Shown here: positions 1 to 7,638 of the stretch, one piece after another | Numbering within the stretch: the stretch's first letter is position 1 | Layout: the number at the start of each line of letters is the position of its first letter | Assembly (NCBI GenBank): GCA_028067895.1 | Contig: JAPTUI010000630.1 | Location: 1 to 13,518, forward strand | Direction of reading: 5' to 3' | From: Pseudomonadota bacterium | GTDB taxonomy: Bacteria; Pseudomonadota; Gammaproteobacteria; Steroidobacterales; Steroidobacteraceae | Length of the DNA: 13,518 bases | Program-made: the position numbers and the translations under genes | Notes under the pieces: model-generated | The model's database searches: none | What the model was told of the DNA's origin: nothing | What the model saw: the letters and a program-made list of their open reading frames with translations, nothing else

Positions 1-357
1 ATGGATGCCGGTGATGAGAGTCACAGTAGAGCCAAGGTAATTTGGAAAGATATCGTTGAATCAGGAGATAGGCTTATATGTAATAATTATGTCCTTCTGG
101 AAACGTATTCTTTGATTCAGCACCGTTTTGGCATGGAAGCGGTGAGTACTTTTCATTCGAAGGTTCAGCCTTGTTTGGAAGTAATCTGGATAGACGAACT
201 ACTTCACAAAGAAGCTGTTAATAGCATGGTAATCGCAGGGCGGCGAAAATTAAGTTTGGTCGACTGCACCAGTTTTCTTTCCATGAGGAAGCTGGGCATC
301 CAAACTGCCTTTACTTTTGATAAACATTTTCAAGAACACGGATTCACTTGCCTATAG
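1..357 (+). CDS. PIN-domain protein (VapC-like ribonuclease), 5' end missing
   Basis: The 118 visible residues match the PIN-domain fold of VapC-type toxins, which are Mg2+-dependent endoribonucleases, often one half of a toxin-antitoxin pair. The conserved acidic residues are visible: Glu34 in NNYVLLET, Asp88 in LSLVDCTSF and Asp107 in TFDKHF. The usual first catalytic Asp (in an FVDTSA-like strand) is absent. Family members place it about 10-15 residues before the MDAGDESH segment. The ATG at base 1 is therefore probably an internal Met, and the true start lies left of the window. No antitoxin gene is seen downstream; one may lie upstream of the window. Base composition is AT-rich compared with pyrD and far more so than the block after 2031. 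The PIN call is secure; action as a TA toxin is inference. Confidence 0.75.
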   Translation: MDAGDESHSRAKVIWKDIVESGDRLICNNYVLLETYSLIQHRFGMEAVSTFHSKVQPCLEVIWIDELLHKEAVNSMVIAGRRKLSLVDCTSFLSMRKLGIQTAFTFDKHFQEHGFTCL

Positions 358-615
358 TATCAACCCTTAGAGACGTAGCAAGAAAAAAGACAAGCATCCA
401 GAAAAATATTTCCATCGTATACCTGATTTTTCAGGTACCTGGGGGGGTGGGGTAATTCAGCTGTCCGATTACCCCATCCGCGTTACAGAAGGCGTTTTCA
501 CAGCACGATGTCAGACAGATTGTCAACTCCATGACTAAGTCTCCAATAGATACCCGTGGCCAGTTTTTTGGGTACCGAGTAAACGCTTGAGCCGGCAAAC
601 GTGCTCCCCTCCATC
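358..615. other. Non-coding stretch with two hairpins
   Basis: No protein-like reading frame is seen between the PIN gene and the short leftward frame that ends at 616. Two inverted repeats stand out. At 420-437 a 7-bp stem (TACCTGA / TCAGGTA) closes a TTTT loop. At 448-476 a 9-bp stem (TGGGGTAAT / ATTACCCCA) encloses an 11-nt loop, with a G-run at 441-447 just before it. Neither is followed by a T-tract on either strand, so they are not textbook intrinsic terminators. They could still end or process the transcript of the PIN gene. Confidence 0.4.
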
Positions 616-789
616 TTAAGCCTCATGGCGCAACTGGATCAAGTTCTCCCGGGTCGCCAGAGGCATATTCAGCCGCGTAACATGGAAAGTTAGCCTCAAT
701 GGTGCCATCACGGCCAGTTCGTGGTCTGCCAAGCCACTGGCTGGATAAGGAATGCCGACCCGCGCCCAGGAACCCGGCTCTTCATCCAT
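616..789 (-). CDS. Small hypothetical protein (57 aa) downstream of pyrD
   Basis: This is a leftward frame from an ATG at 787-789 to a TAA at 616-618, starting 49 bases after the pyrD stop on the same strand. An AAGGTGA element about 10 nt before the ATG could serve as a ribosome binding site. The peptide begins MDEEPGSWARVG and has no domain, signal peptide or membrane segment that I recognise. Its position after pyrD would allow co-transcription. It may equally be chance, because no family supports it and the frame is short. Confidence 0.25.
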   Translation of the reverse strand: MDEEPGSWARVGIPYPASGLADHELAVMAPLRLTFHVTRLNMPLATRENLIQLRHEA

Positions 790-838
790 ACTACCCAGTC
801 ACCTTTCCCTGCTTCATGCTGTCCACGATATGCCAATG

Positions 839-1789
839 CTAATTTATAACCAAACTGCCTCTCAGGTCCCTAAGGCTCTGACACCTTTGTTCCACCAGGT
901 AGTTTCGTAACCCCTGAATGATCTCCGGCATGGCATTAGGGCGAAAGAAGTTGGCGGTGCCCACCTGAATGGCTGTGGCTCCAGCGATGATAAACTCCAA
1001 GGCGTCAGTTGCCGTAGTTATTCCGCCAACCCCGATTACCGGTATGCGGACAGCTTGTGCCACCTGCCAAACCATGCGCACCGCCAGCGGTTTGATGGCC
1101 GGTCCAGTGATGCCGCCGGTAACGTTTCCCAGTTTGGGGCGACGGGTTTGCACATCGATGGCCATACCCAACGGGGCGTTGATAAGCGACACAGCGTCGG
1201 CTCCGGCCTCCTCGGCGCTGAGCGCGATGCGGACAATATCGGTGACGTTGGGAGTCAGCTTGCAAATAACCGGATAGCGGCTGACGGACTTCACCGCGGC
1301 TACGATCCCGTAAACTATCGAGGGATCGATTCCAAAGGTCATACCCCCGTTCCGGACGTTAGGACAAGACACGTTCAATTCCAGGGCGGAGATGCCCTCG
1401 CCTTCGTTCAGGCGTTCGGTCAGAACCACGAATTCATCTACGCTTTCCCCGGCTACGTTGACGATTACCGGCACCCGAAATTGGTGCAAGTAGGGCAGTT
1501 TTTCCCGTAAGAAGCATTCGACGCCCACGTTCTGCAGACCACAGGAACTGAGGATGCCGCCCGCCACTTCCACCATCCGGGGAGGCGGATTGCCCGGCCG
1601 CGGGTGCAACGTGACGGCCTTAACCACGATACCGCCCAATTCTTCAAGGTCAACCAGGGAGGCGTATTCCTCACCGTAGCCGAAAGTACCGGACGCCGTC
1701 AGCACCGGGTTGGCCAATCTTAATCCCGCGATTTCCACGCTGAGGTCAACCACGGATTGGAGGTTGTTCCCGGTTGTCGCTTCAGTCAC
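839..1789 (-). CDS. pyrD: Dihydroorotate dehydrogenase B (NAD+), catalytic subunit
   Basis: This is the FMN subunit of class 1B dihydroorotate dehydrogenase, which oxidises dihydroorotate to orotate in pyrimidine synthesis and passes electrons to PyrK and on to NAD+. The chosen start is the GTG at 1789. A strong GGAGGAGGTGG sequence precedes it by about 6 nt, and it overlaps the pyrK stop by 8 bases, giving 316 aa, close to the family's 300-310. Visible family features are ANPVLTASGTFGYG near residue 26, SSCGLQNVGVE near 81, the active-site loop ELNVSCPNV with Cys142 (the class 1 catalytic base), Lys57 and Lys177 near the FMN/substrate site, GNVTGGITGPAIKP near 221, and the phosphate-binding IGVGGI and IQVGTANFF segments. 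A longer frame reaching 1918 is only read-through into pyrK. In the GLQN loop the usual Pro after Asn is Val here. Confidence 0.95.
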   Translation of the reverse strand: MTEATTGNNLQSVVDLSVEIAGLRLANPVLTASGTFGYGEEYASLVDLEELGGIVVKAVTLHPRPGNPPPRMVEVAGGILSSCGLQNVGVECFLREKLPYLHQFRVPVIVNVAGESVDEFVVLTERLNEGEGISALELNVSCPNVRNGGMTFGIDPSIVYGIVAAVKSVSRYPVICKLTPNVTDIVRIALSAEEAGADAVSLINAPLGMAIDVQTRRPKLGNVTGGITGPAIKPLAVRMVWQVAQAVRIPVIGVGGITTATDALEFIIAGATAIQVGTANFFRPNAMPEIIQGLRNYLVEQRCQSLRDLRGSLVIN

Positions 1790-2033
1790 CCCAGACCACC
1801 TCCTCCGCGCGGAAAACCGGTCCGTCCTTGCAGACCAATCTATACTCGACCTCTTGGCCTTGTTTCCCTGCCCCGTTGGCAGTCCACGTCTCGCACACAC
1901 AAGATTGGCAAGCCCCAATCCCGCAGGCCATGTGCTCCTCTAAGGAAACCTGGCAGGCCAGACCCTCCGCGGCGGCAAAACTCGCTATCCGCCGCAGGAA
2001 GGGACGGGGACCGCAGGCATATACGGCCCAGTG
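1782..2033 (-). CDS. pyrK: Dihydroorotate dehydrogenase electron-transfer subunit, C-terminal fragment
   Basis: About 83 residues of PyrK are present. PyrK is the FAD and [2Fe-2S] subunit that carries electrons from PyrD to NAD+. Visible are the NAD-binding end VYACGPRPFL and the cluster ligands in CGIGACQSC (C-x4-C-x2-C), with the last Cys in RLVCKDGPVF. A full PyrK has about 250-280 residues, so the FAD-binding N-terminal two thirds are missing. Similarity stops at about HWAVYACG, base 2033. The frame remains open to 2273, but that extension is a His/Gln-rich shadow of marC on the opposite strand. The loss coincides exactly with the composition change at about 2031. The stop overlaps the pyrD start. 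Confidence 0.85.
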   Translation of the reverse strand, partial: HWAVYACGPRPFLRRIASFAAAEGLACQVSLEEHMACGIGACQSCVCETWTANGAGKQGQEVEYRLVCKDGPVFRAEEVVWGD

Positions 2034-2036
2034 CGC
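2025..2036. other. Breakpoint between two unrelated sequences
   Basis: To the left, leftward pyrK coding sequence of moderate GC is lost in mid-protein. To the right, rightward marC coding sequence of high GC begins in mid-protein. Both genes are truncated at the same place, and there is no inverted repeat, IS end, target duplication or tRNA at the joint. A chimeric assembly join is the simplest reading, and an illegitimate recombination event is the alternative. Confidence 0.75.
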
Positions 2037-2282
2037 CTCATCACCTGGTTCCCGGTGCCGCTCTTCCGCCACCCGCTGGTGTTCCTCAGCCTGTTTCTGG
2101 CCGTGCTGGTGGTGCTGGCGATTTCGCTGGTGATCATGTGGCTCGCCGAACCGCTGATGAGCGTGATCGGTGTAACGGGCGTCAACGTCGCCGGACGGCT
2201 GTTCGGCGTGGTGCTCGGGGCGCTCGCCGTGCAGTTCGTGGTCGACGGCCTGCGCACCGTCTTCCTGCTGCACACAGGCTGA
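2031..2282 (+). CDS. MarC-family integral membrane protein, C-terminal fragment
   Basis: The last 83 residues of a UPF0056/MarC-family protein are present. These are multi-pass inner-membrane proteins of unresolved function. Two hydrophobic spans are visible: residues about 15-42 (PLVFLSLFLAVLVVLAIS and onward) and about 53-80. The second holds the family signature TGVNVAGRLFGVVLGALAVQFVVDGL. Full members have about 200-220 residues with six TM helices, so the first two thirds are missing. The GTG at 2031 lies at the breakpoint and is not a credible start. The gene converges on trmB, whose stop lies 31 bases further on. Confidence 0.75.
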   Translation: MRLITWFPVPLFRHPLVFLSLFLAVLVVLAISLVIMWLAEPLMSVIGVTGVNVAGRLFGVVLGALAVQFVVDGLRTVFLLHTG

Positions 2283-2284
2283 TT

Positions 2285-2311
2285 CGCCGCACCAGCGGCG
2301 CGCCGGCGCGC
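2285..2311. terminator. GC-rich palindromes between convergent marC and trmB
   Basis: Two back-to-back inverted repeats fill the 31-base gap between the facing stops. CGCCGC / GCGGCG forms a hairpin with an ACCA loop at 2285-2300, and a perfect 14-bp palindrome lies at 2298-2311. Their position fits a bidirectional terminator. There is no T-tract on either strand, so termination activity is inferred. Confidence 0.3.
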
Positions 2312-2313
2312 GC

Positions 2314-3042
2314 TCAGAGCCGCGCGAAGGTCAGGTCCCACACCCCATGCCCGAGCCGCTCGCCGCGGCGCTCGAAGCGCGTCGCGGCCCGCTCCTCGGG
2401 ACGGGCCACGAACATGCCCGTCGGCGAGAGGTTGCGCAGCCGCGCCTCGGCGCTGAGCACGGCGAGCATCTCCTCGGCGTAGGCTGACCAGTCGGTGGCC
2501 AAATGCACCCGGCCACCGGGCATGAGGCGCTCGGCGAGCAGCGCGACGAACGGGGGCTGGATCAAGCGCCGCTTGTGGTGCCGCTTCTTCGGCCAGGGGT
2601 CCGGGAAGAGCACCAGAATCTCATCGAGGCACGCCGGCGGCAGGTGCCGTTCGAGCACTTCGACCGCATCGTGACAGATCACCCGCACGTTACCGAGTGA
2701 GCGTTCCTCGAGCGCCAGCAGCACCCGGCCGACGCCGGGCCGGTGCACCTCGATGCCCAGATAGTCACGTTCCGGATGCGCCGCCGCGAGCGCCAGCAGG
2801 TTCTCCCCATTGCCGAACCCGACTTCGGCCGTGCGCGATGCGCAGCGACCGAACAGGGCATCCAGATCGAGCAGCCCCTGCGGCTCCAAGCCGTACTTCG
2901 GCCACAGTGTCTCGAGCGCACGCTCCTGCGCGGGCGTGATGCGCCCGGCGCGGGTCACGAAAGAACGGATGGCGCGCGGGTGGTCGCTGGCGTTCAACCG
3001 CAGCGCCGTCAGCTGACGGTAGGCAGGCCCAGCGCCTTCCAC
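2314..3042 (-). CDS. trmB: tRNA (guanine-N7-)-methyltransferase
   Basis: TrmB uses S-adenosylmethionine to form m7G at position 46 of tRNA. Visible are the family entry segment HPRAIRSFVTRAGRITPAQ (21-39), the SAM-binding loop EVGFGNGE (73-80), IEVHRPGVG near 97, the signature FPDPWPKKRHHKRRL (146-160), and the C-terminal TRFERRGERLGHGVWDL involved in tRNA recognition. At 242 aa the length is normal. The GTG start at 3042 gives a 34-base overlap with the rhodanese gene. A TTG at 2997 just before NASDHPR would remove the overlap and is an equally possible start, since neither has a clear ribosome binding site. It is the last gene of the leftward set. Confidence 0.95.
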   Translation of the reverse strand: MEGAGPAYRQLTALRLNASDHPRAIRSFVTRAGRITPAQERALETLWPKYGLEPQGLLDLDALFGRCASRTAEVGFGNGENLLALAAAHPERDYLGIEVHRPGVGRVLLALEERSLGNVRVICHDAVEVLERHLPPACLDEILVLFPDPWPKKRHHKRRLIQPPFVALLAERLMPGGRVHLATDWSAYAEEMLAVLSAEARLRNLSPTGMFVARPEERAATRFERRGERLGHGVWDLTFARL

Positions 3043-3338
3043 GCCGCGATGCCGCCGGCCATGTGCGCAGCCGGCTGACCGGTCGCCTTGCGCAGCCGCG
3101 CGGCGGTGAGCGAACGGCCACCTGCCGCACAGTGGAACACCACTGCGCGTGCGCCGTCGGCCGGCAGGTGCGCCGCATCAAAGGTCGAAAGCGGATACAG
3201 CAGCGCACCAGGGATACGCTCCTGGGCGTACTCGTCCGGTTCGCGCACGTCGATCAACAGGATCCGGCCCTCATCGAGCAGGCCCTGCACGTCCTGGGGT
3301 ACATACTCGATGACCCCGTCTGTCGTCACTCGGTTCAT
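3009..3338 (-). CDS. Single-domain rhodanese-like sulfurtransferase
   Basis: This 109-aa protein is one complete rhodanese domain with no signal peptide, so it is cytoplasmic. Such proteins carry sulfur as a Cys persulfide. Visible are the LLIDVREPDEY segment (27-37), IPGALLYPL (42-50), the active loop CAAGGRS (70-76) with catalytic Cys70 followed by the Arg/Ser that bind the persulfide, and the closing MAGGIAAWK. It starts 11 bases after the kmo stop and overlaps trmB, so it probably shares their transcript. A role in tRNA thiolation or in general sulfur transfer cannot be decided from sequence, and a link to kynurenine metabolism is not implied by its family. Confidence 0.9.
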   Translation of the reverse strand: MNRVTTDGVIEYVPQDVQGLLDEGRILLIDVREPDEYAQERIPGALLYPLSTFDAAHLPADGARAVVFHCAAGGRSLTAARLRKATGQPAAHMAGGIAAWKALGLPTVS

Positions 3339-3349
3339 GGGACGCGATT

Positions 3350-4732
3350 CTAGCCGGTCCGCGCGCCCGGGTCTCGGCCGCCGAGCGGCGGCAGCTGCTC
3401 GTACACGAGCGCCTCGGCCAGTGCGGCATCGGTCGCGCCTTCGGCGGTGCGCTCACGCTCGAGCCGCTCGAGAATCCCCGCCTGGACTTGCCCACGGCGC
3501 AGAGCTTCCAGATACGAGATTTCCGGATGGAACATGACCATCGAGTAGCGCGGAATGAAGCGCGCGGGGAAACGCTGCTCGAGCTCGAAGGCGAGGCGCT
3601 TGAGGCGTTGGAAGTTCACATCGCGCACCTGGTCACGCATCTCCAGGTAGTTCTCGAGCGCCATGCGCGCGATCGCCTCGGTGCTCGGACGGCGGATCTG
3701 CTCGAAGCGAGCATACGTCTGCGCCCAGTCCCCGCCGGCCTCGAGCAGCTCATCGAGCAGCGCGCAATCCTCGAAACCAGCGTTCATGCCCTGGCCATGG
3801 AACGGCACGATGGCATGCGCGGCATCCCCGAGCAGCAGCACCTGCCCGCCGAGGTGCCAGCCGCGCGCGTGCACGGTGGCGAGCTGTCCCTGGGGATTGC
3901 GGCGAAAATCTGCGCACAGGCCGGCGTGATGGGCGGCGAGATCGGGAAACTGCTCGGCAAAGAATCGCGCGAGCGCCGCCTCGTCGCGCAGCGCCGCAAA
4001 ACTCGCCGCACCGGTGCGCGGCAGAAACAGCGTCAGCGTGAAGGTCCCGTCGGGGTTTGGCAGCGCGATCAGCATGAACCCGCCGCGCGGCCAGATGTGC
4101 AGCGCGCCCGGGTCGAGCTCATGGGCGCCCCCGGGCAGCGCCGGCAGCGTCATTTCCTTGTAGTCGTGCCCGAGCGGCTCGATCTGCACGCGGCAGGCCC
4201 CAGCGCGCTCGAGACTCTCGCGCACCGGTGAGCCGGCCCCGTCGGCTGCAATCGCGGTCTCGCACTCCAGGTCGAACTCGCGGCTCGAGCGCTCGTCCAC
4301 GCAGCGCAGCGTCTGTCCTTGCAGACCGAGACAGCGATGCTCGAAGCGCACACTCACGCCGGCCTGCTCGGCCGCCTCGATGAGGACTCGATTCAGGGCG
4401 GCGCGCCCCACGGAGTAGATGACTTCCTGCGGTCGCTGGCCATACCGCTGCAGGAGCGGTGCGGCCGATAACTCATGCACCATGCGCCCGCGCATCGGCA
4501 ACAGGAGCGGTTCGACCTGCGCCAGCACCCCGGCGCGCTCCAACGGGCGCATGCCGCGCGCGGCCAGCGCCAGATTGATCGAGCGGCCGCCGTCAACGGC
4601 ACTGCGGCGCGGATCGGGCCGGCGCTCGAGCAGCGTAACGGCAAACCCTCGCCGCGCCAGCAGCAGCCCCAGCAGCGGGCCCGTCAGGCCCGCGCCGATG
4701 ACGGCGACGGCACGTCCCCCCGCAGCGCTCAT
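3350..4732 (-). CDS. kmo: Kynurenine 3-monooxygenase
   Basis: This FAD-dependent aromatic hydroxylase converts L-kynurenine to 3-hydroxykynurenine with NADPH and O2. The protein is 460 aa, normal for bacterial KMO. Visible are the FAD Rossmann loop GAGLTG (13-18) followed by LLERRPDPR, the KMO-typical GGRSINLALAARG (48-60), the DG motif at 164-165, and the second FAD motif LLGDAAHAIVPFHGQGMNAG (300-319) with the GD pair at 302-303. The C-terminal part includes NYLEMRDQV and FIPRYSMVMF, both typical of KMO rather than of other flavin hydroxylases. Its ATG overlaps the kynU TGA by 4 bases (ATGA), so the two are translationally coupled. Its product is the next substrate of KynU. Confidence 0.95.
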   Translation of the reverse strand: MSAAGGRAVAVIGAGLTGPLLGLLLARRGFAVTLLERRPDPRRSAVDGGRSINLALAARGMRPLERAGVLAQVEPLLLPMRGRMVHELSAAPLLQRYGQRPQEVIYSVGRAALNRVLIEAAEQAGVSVRFEHRCLGLQGQTLRCVDERSSREFDLECETAIAADGAGSPVRESLERAGACRVQIEPLGHDYKEMTLPALPGGAHELDPGALHIWPRGGFMLIALPNPDGTFTLTLFLPRTGAASFAALRDEAALARFFAEQFPDLAAHHAGLCADFRRNPQGQLATVHARGWHLGGQVLLLGDAAHAIVPFHGQGMNAGFEDCALLDELLEAGGDWAQTYARFEQIRRPSTEAIARMALENYLEMRDQVRDVNFQRLKRLAFELEQRFPARFIPRYSMVMFHPEISYLEALRRGQVQAGILERLERERTAEGATDAALAEALVYEQLPPLGGRDPGARTG

Positions 4733-5997
4733 GCCGCGCGCAGCGCCTCGGCGAGGCGCATCACGAACGTGAACACATCGGCGAAACTGTTGTAGAGAGG
4801 CGCGGGTGCAGCGCGGATGATGTCCGGCTCACGCCAGTCGCAGATCGCTCCATGTGCCGTGAGCCACCGGAAGATGCGCTTGGAGCGCGCCGGATCGGTG
4901 CCGATGCGCAAGGACAGCTGCGCACCGTGCGCGGCCGGTTCGCGGGGCGTGATGATGCGCACCTGCGGGGCGTGCTCGGCAAGAAGCTCGGTAAAAAACC
5001 GGCTCAGGGCAAGCGACTTCTCGCGCAGGCGCTCACTGCCGGCCTCGCGGAACAGCCCAAGCGAGGCGATGAGCGGCGCCGCCCCGAATACCGACTGGTT
5101 GCTGAGCTGGAACCCGGCGGCGCCGTGCGCAGCCCGGAATGCCTGCGGCATCTGGAAGCGGGTCTGCAGCTCGTGCCCCCACCAGCCGGCGAGCCGCAGC
5201 CGGTCCGTATCGAAGTGCCGCCGGTGCACGAAGCAGCCGGCGACCGCGCCGGGGCCGGCATTGAGATATTTGTAACTGCACCAGACCGCGAAGTCCGCGT
5301 CGAGCTCGCGCAGCGGCAGGGGCAGGTTGCCGACCGAATGCGCCAGGTCGACGCCGAACAGCGCCCCGGCGGCGCGCGCCGCGTGCGCCACCCGTCCGAG
5401 GTCGAAGGCCTGCCCCGTGAGGTATTGCACGCCCGGCCAGAGCACGAGCGCGATCTCCTCACCACGCCGCGCGAGCAGCGCCTCGATGTCCTCCTCGCGC
5501 ACGCACTCCTGCCCGTCCTGCGGGCCAATCTCGATGAGCGTCTCAGCCGGCTCCAGTCCATGCCACTGCAGGTGCGTTGCGGCGGCGTAGCGATCCGATG
5601 GAAAGGCGCCCGCTTCGATCACGATGCAGCGACGGCGTCCCGCGGGGCGAAAAAAGCTCGCCAGCATCAACTGCAGGTTGACGCTGAGGGAGTTCATGAT
5701 CGCGACTTCCTCGGTGCGACAGCCGAGCAGCTGCGCAGTCGGCGCCGCAAGCGCATCGTGATAGGTGATCCACGGCCGCTCGCCCTGCTCGTGGCCGAGC
5801 ACGGCGAGTCGTGCCCAGTCATCCAGGGCGGCAGCCATGTCGGCGCGTGCCGCGAGCGGCATCAACCCCAGGGAGTGTCCGCACAGGTAGATCGCCGGTG
5901 CACCGTCGGGCAGTCGCGGCAGCGCGAACCGCGCGCGCAACGCATGCAGCGGATCCGCCTCGTCGCGCTGCTGTGCATCTTGCAGAGTCAGCACCAT
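4729..5997 (-). CDS. kynU: Kynureninase
   Basis: This is a fold-type I PLP enzyme that cleaves L-kynurenine to anthranilate, or 3-hydroxykynurenine to 3-hydroxyanthranilate, releasing alanine. At 422 aa it is the usual length. Visible are YLCGHSLGL (37-45), FPSD (132-135), VDLAHSVGNLP (216-226) with the PLP-contacting Asp217 and His220, the Schiff-base lysine Lys243 in CSYKYLNAGPG, and then WWGHE and FQLSNQSVF. Its ATG shares one base with the exporter's TGA (TGATG), and its own stop overlaps kmo. With kmo beside it, 3-hydroxyanthranilate is the likely product, feeding quinolinate/NAD synthesis or degradation. No dioxygenase for tryptophan or 3-hydroxyanthranilate is in the window. Confidence 0.95.
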   Translation of the reverse strand: MVLTLQDAQQRDEADPLHALRARFALPRLPDGAPAIYLCGHSLGLMPLAARADMAAALDDWARLAVLGHEQGERPWITYHDALAAPTAQLLGCRTEEVAIMNSLSVNLQLMLASFFRPAGRRRCIVIEAGAFPSDRYAAATHLQWHGLEPAETLIEIGPQDGQECVREEDIEALLARRGEEIALVLWPGVQYLTGQAFDLGRVAHAARAAGALFGVDLAHSVGNLPLPLRELDADFAVWCSYKYLNAGPGAVAGCFVHRRHFDTDRLRLAGWWGHELQTRFQMPQAFRAAHGAAGFQLSNQSVFGAAPLIASLGLFREAGSERLREKSLALSRFFTELLAEHAPQVRIITPREPAAHGAQLSLRIGTDPARSKRIFRWLTAHGAICDWREPDIIRAAPAPLYNSFADVFTFVMRLAEALRAA

Positions 5998-7637
5998 CAG
6001 CCGATCGCCTCGCCCGCAGCCTCGGCTCCGCTGCGGTGCTCCGTCGGTCCGCGTTTCAACAGCAGCAAAATGGGCGAAATCACCAACACGAACAGCATCA
6101 AGGCGCGGAAGACGTCTTCGAAGGACATCATCAATGCTTGTCGCTGCATCATCGCGTAGATCTCGCCTATCGCCATATGCACCGCCGCGGCGGGTGCCGC
6201 ACCCCGGGTGGCAAACGCATGCGAGAGCGTCCTGACTGCGTGTTCATAAATCGGATTGAGCGGCTGCAAACCACTCACCATGCGCACTTGATGAAACTGC
6301 TCGCGGCGCGCCAGCAGCGCCTGCACCATGGCGATGCCGATGCTGCCCCCGAGGTTGCGACCGACGCCGATCATCGCCGCGGCGTTGCCCGTACGGTCCG
6401 GCGGTACGCCGACATAAGCCGCACTGATCAGCGGCACGAACAGGAACGGAATGCCGCCGGACTGCCAGGCACGCGCGTAGGCGATCTGCGCGAAGGTCAC
6501 CGACAGCGTGAAGTGGGACATCATGTAGAGCGATATCGCAATCACGCCAAAGGCCGCGGCCATGAGCGTTCGGGGCCGGAAGCGGCCGGTGAGCATGCCG
6601 GCCAGCGGCATCGTCACCAGGGTGATCATGCCGCCCAGCGTGAGCGCAAGCCCTGCCTGTGTCGCGGTATAGCCGAGCACCTGCTGCGTGAACTGCGGCA
6701 CGAACTGCGTGGTGCCGAACAGGATCACGCCGATGACCATGATGATCAGCGTGCCGACCGCGAAATTGCGGTGCTTGAACAGCCGCATCTCGAGCAGCGG
6801 CTCGCGCGCAAACAGTTCCCAGAGAACGAACGAAACGATGCACACCCCGGAAATCAGTGCCGAGATGCGGATCGTCGGAGAGGAGAACCAGCCGTCCTGC
6901 ACGCCTCGGTCGGTCATTACCTCGAGGAATCCGAGCCCGAGTGCGATCAGCAGCGCACCCAGCAGGTCGAAGCGGATGCCCCGCGCCCAGCGCGCGAGCC
7001 GCTCCTCGACCAGCAGTTTCGGCTCATCGACGAATGCCTCCACGAGCGACAGCGAGAGCAGCCCGACCGGCACGTTGATGAGGAAGATCCAGTGCCACGA
7101 ATACCGGTCGGTGATCAGACCGCCGAGCAGCGGCCCGAGCATCGGGGCGAGGATAACGGTGAAGCCGTACACCGACATGGCCTTGCCGCGCGAGGCCGGC
7201 GGGAACGTGTCGATGAGCATCGCCTGCGTCACCGGAGCCAGCCCGCCACCGCCGATGCCTTGCGCGACGCGCGCGGCGATCAGAAACGTGAGCGACGGGG
7301 CGAGCCCGCAGCACAGTGAGGAAATCGTGAACAGCGCGACGCTCGCCATGTAGTAGCGCTTGCGGCCGAACACGTTCGACAGCCAGCTGCTCATCGGAAT
7401 GACCACCGCGTTGGCGATCAGGTAGCTGGTGAGCACCCAGGTCGCCTGATCGTAGCTTGCCGCCATGGAGCCGGCGATGTGGCGCAGCGACACGTTGGCA
7501 ATGGCGGTGTCGAGCACCTCCATGAACGCGGAAATCGAGATGATGGTGGCGATCAACCACGGACTGTGCCGCCCGGCCGCCGACCGGGCCGGCGTCCAGA
7601 CGTGTGTGGCTCTGCCCCCGGGGCCGGGTGCAGGCAT
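5997..7637 (-). CDS. EmrB/QacA-type (DHA2) 14-TM major facilitator exporter
   Basis: This is a proton-driven drug/metabolite exporter of the inner membrane, the pump partner of an EmrA-type adaptor. The chosen start is the ATG at 7637, one base after the adaptor's stop (TGACATG), giving 546 aa. A longer frame to 7850 only reads through the adaptor gene. Visible are DHA2 motif D1 LDTAIANVSL (42-51), TWVLTSYLIANAVVIPMS after it, the motif-A-like WLSNVFGRKRYY (85-96), the second-helix-bundle segment RVAQGIGGGGLAPV, and about 14 hydrophobic spans in all. The stop overlaps the kynU start. The substrate is unknown; coupling to kynU-kmo suggests kynurenine, anthranilate or a hydroxylated derivative, which is inference. 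Confidence 0.92.
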   Translation of the reverse strand: MPAPGPGGRATHVWTPARSAAGRHSPWLIATIISISAFMEVLDTAIANVSLRHIAGSMAASYDQATWVLTSYLIANAVVIPMSSWLSNVFGRKRYYMASVALFTISSLCCGLAPSLTFLIAARVAQGIGGGGLAPVTQAMLIDTFPPASRGKAMSVYGFTVILAPMLGPLLGGLITDRYSWHWIFLINVPVGLLSLSLVEAFVDEPKLLVEERLARWARGIRFDLLGALLIALGLGFLEVMTDRGVQDGWFSSPTIRISALISGVCIVSFVLWELFAREPLLEMRLFKHRNFAVGTLIIMVIGVILFGTTQFVPQFTQQVLGYTATQAGLALTLGGMITLVTMPLAGMLTGRFRPRTLMAAAFGVIAISLYMMSHFTLSVTFAQIAYARAWQSGGIPFLFVPLISAAYVGVPPDRTGNAAAMIGVGRNLGGSIGIAMVQALLARREQFHQVRMVSGLQPLNPIYEHAVRTLSHAFATRGAAPAAAVHMAIGEIYAMMQRQALMMSFEDVFRALMLFVLVISPILLLLKRGPTEHRSGAEAAGEAIG

Positions 7638-7638
7638 G

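Noticed and set aside
2034..2273. N-terminal extension of PyrK across the joint
   Set aside because: The residues are His/Gln-rich and antisense to marC and bear no resemblance to the FAD-binding domain of PyrK.
4852..7319. Long rightward frames (435 and 502 codons) opposite kynU and the exporter
   Set aside because: They are antisense shadows in GC-rich DNA, with biased Arg/His/Gln-rich products and no family features, while the leftward genes carry complete motifs.
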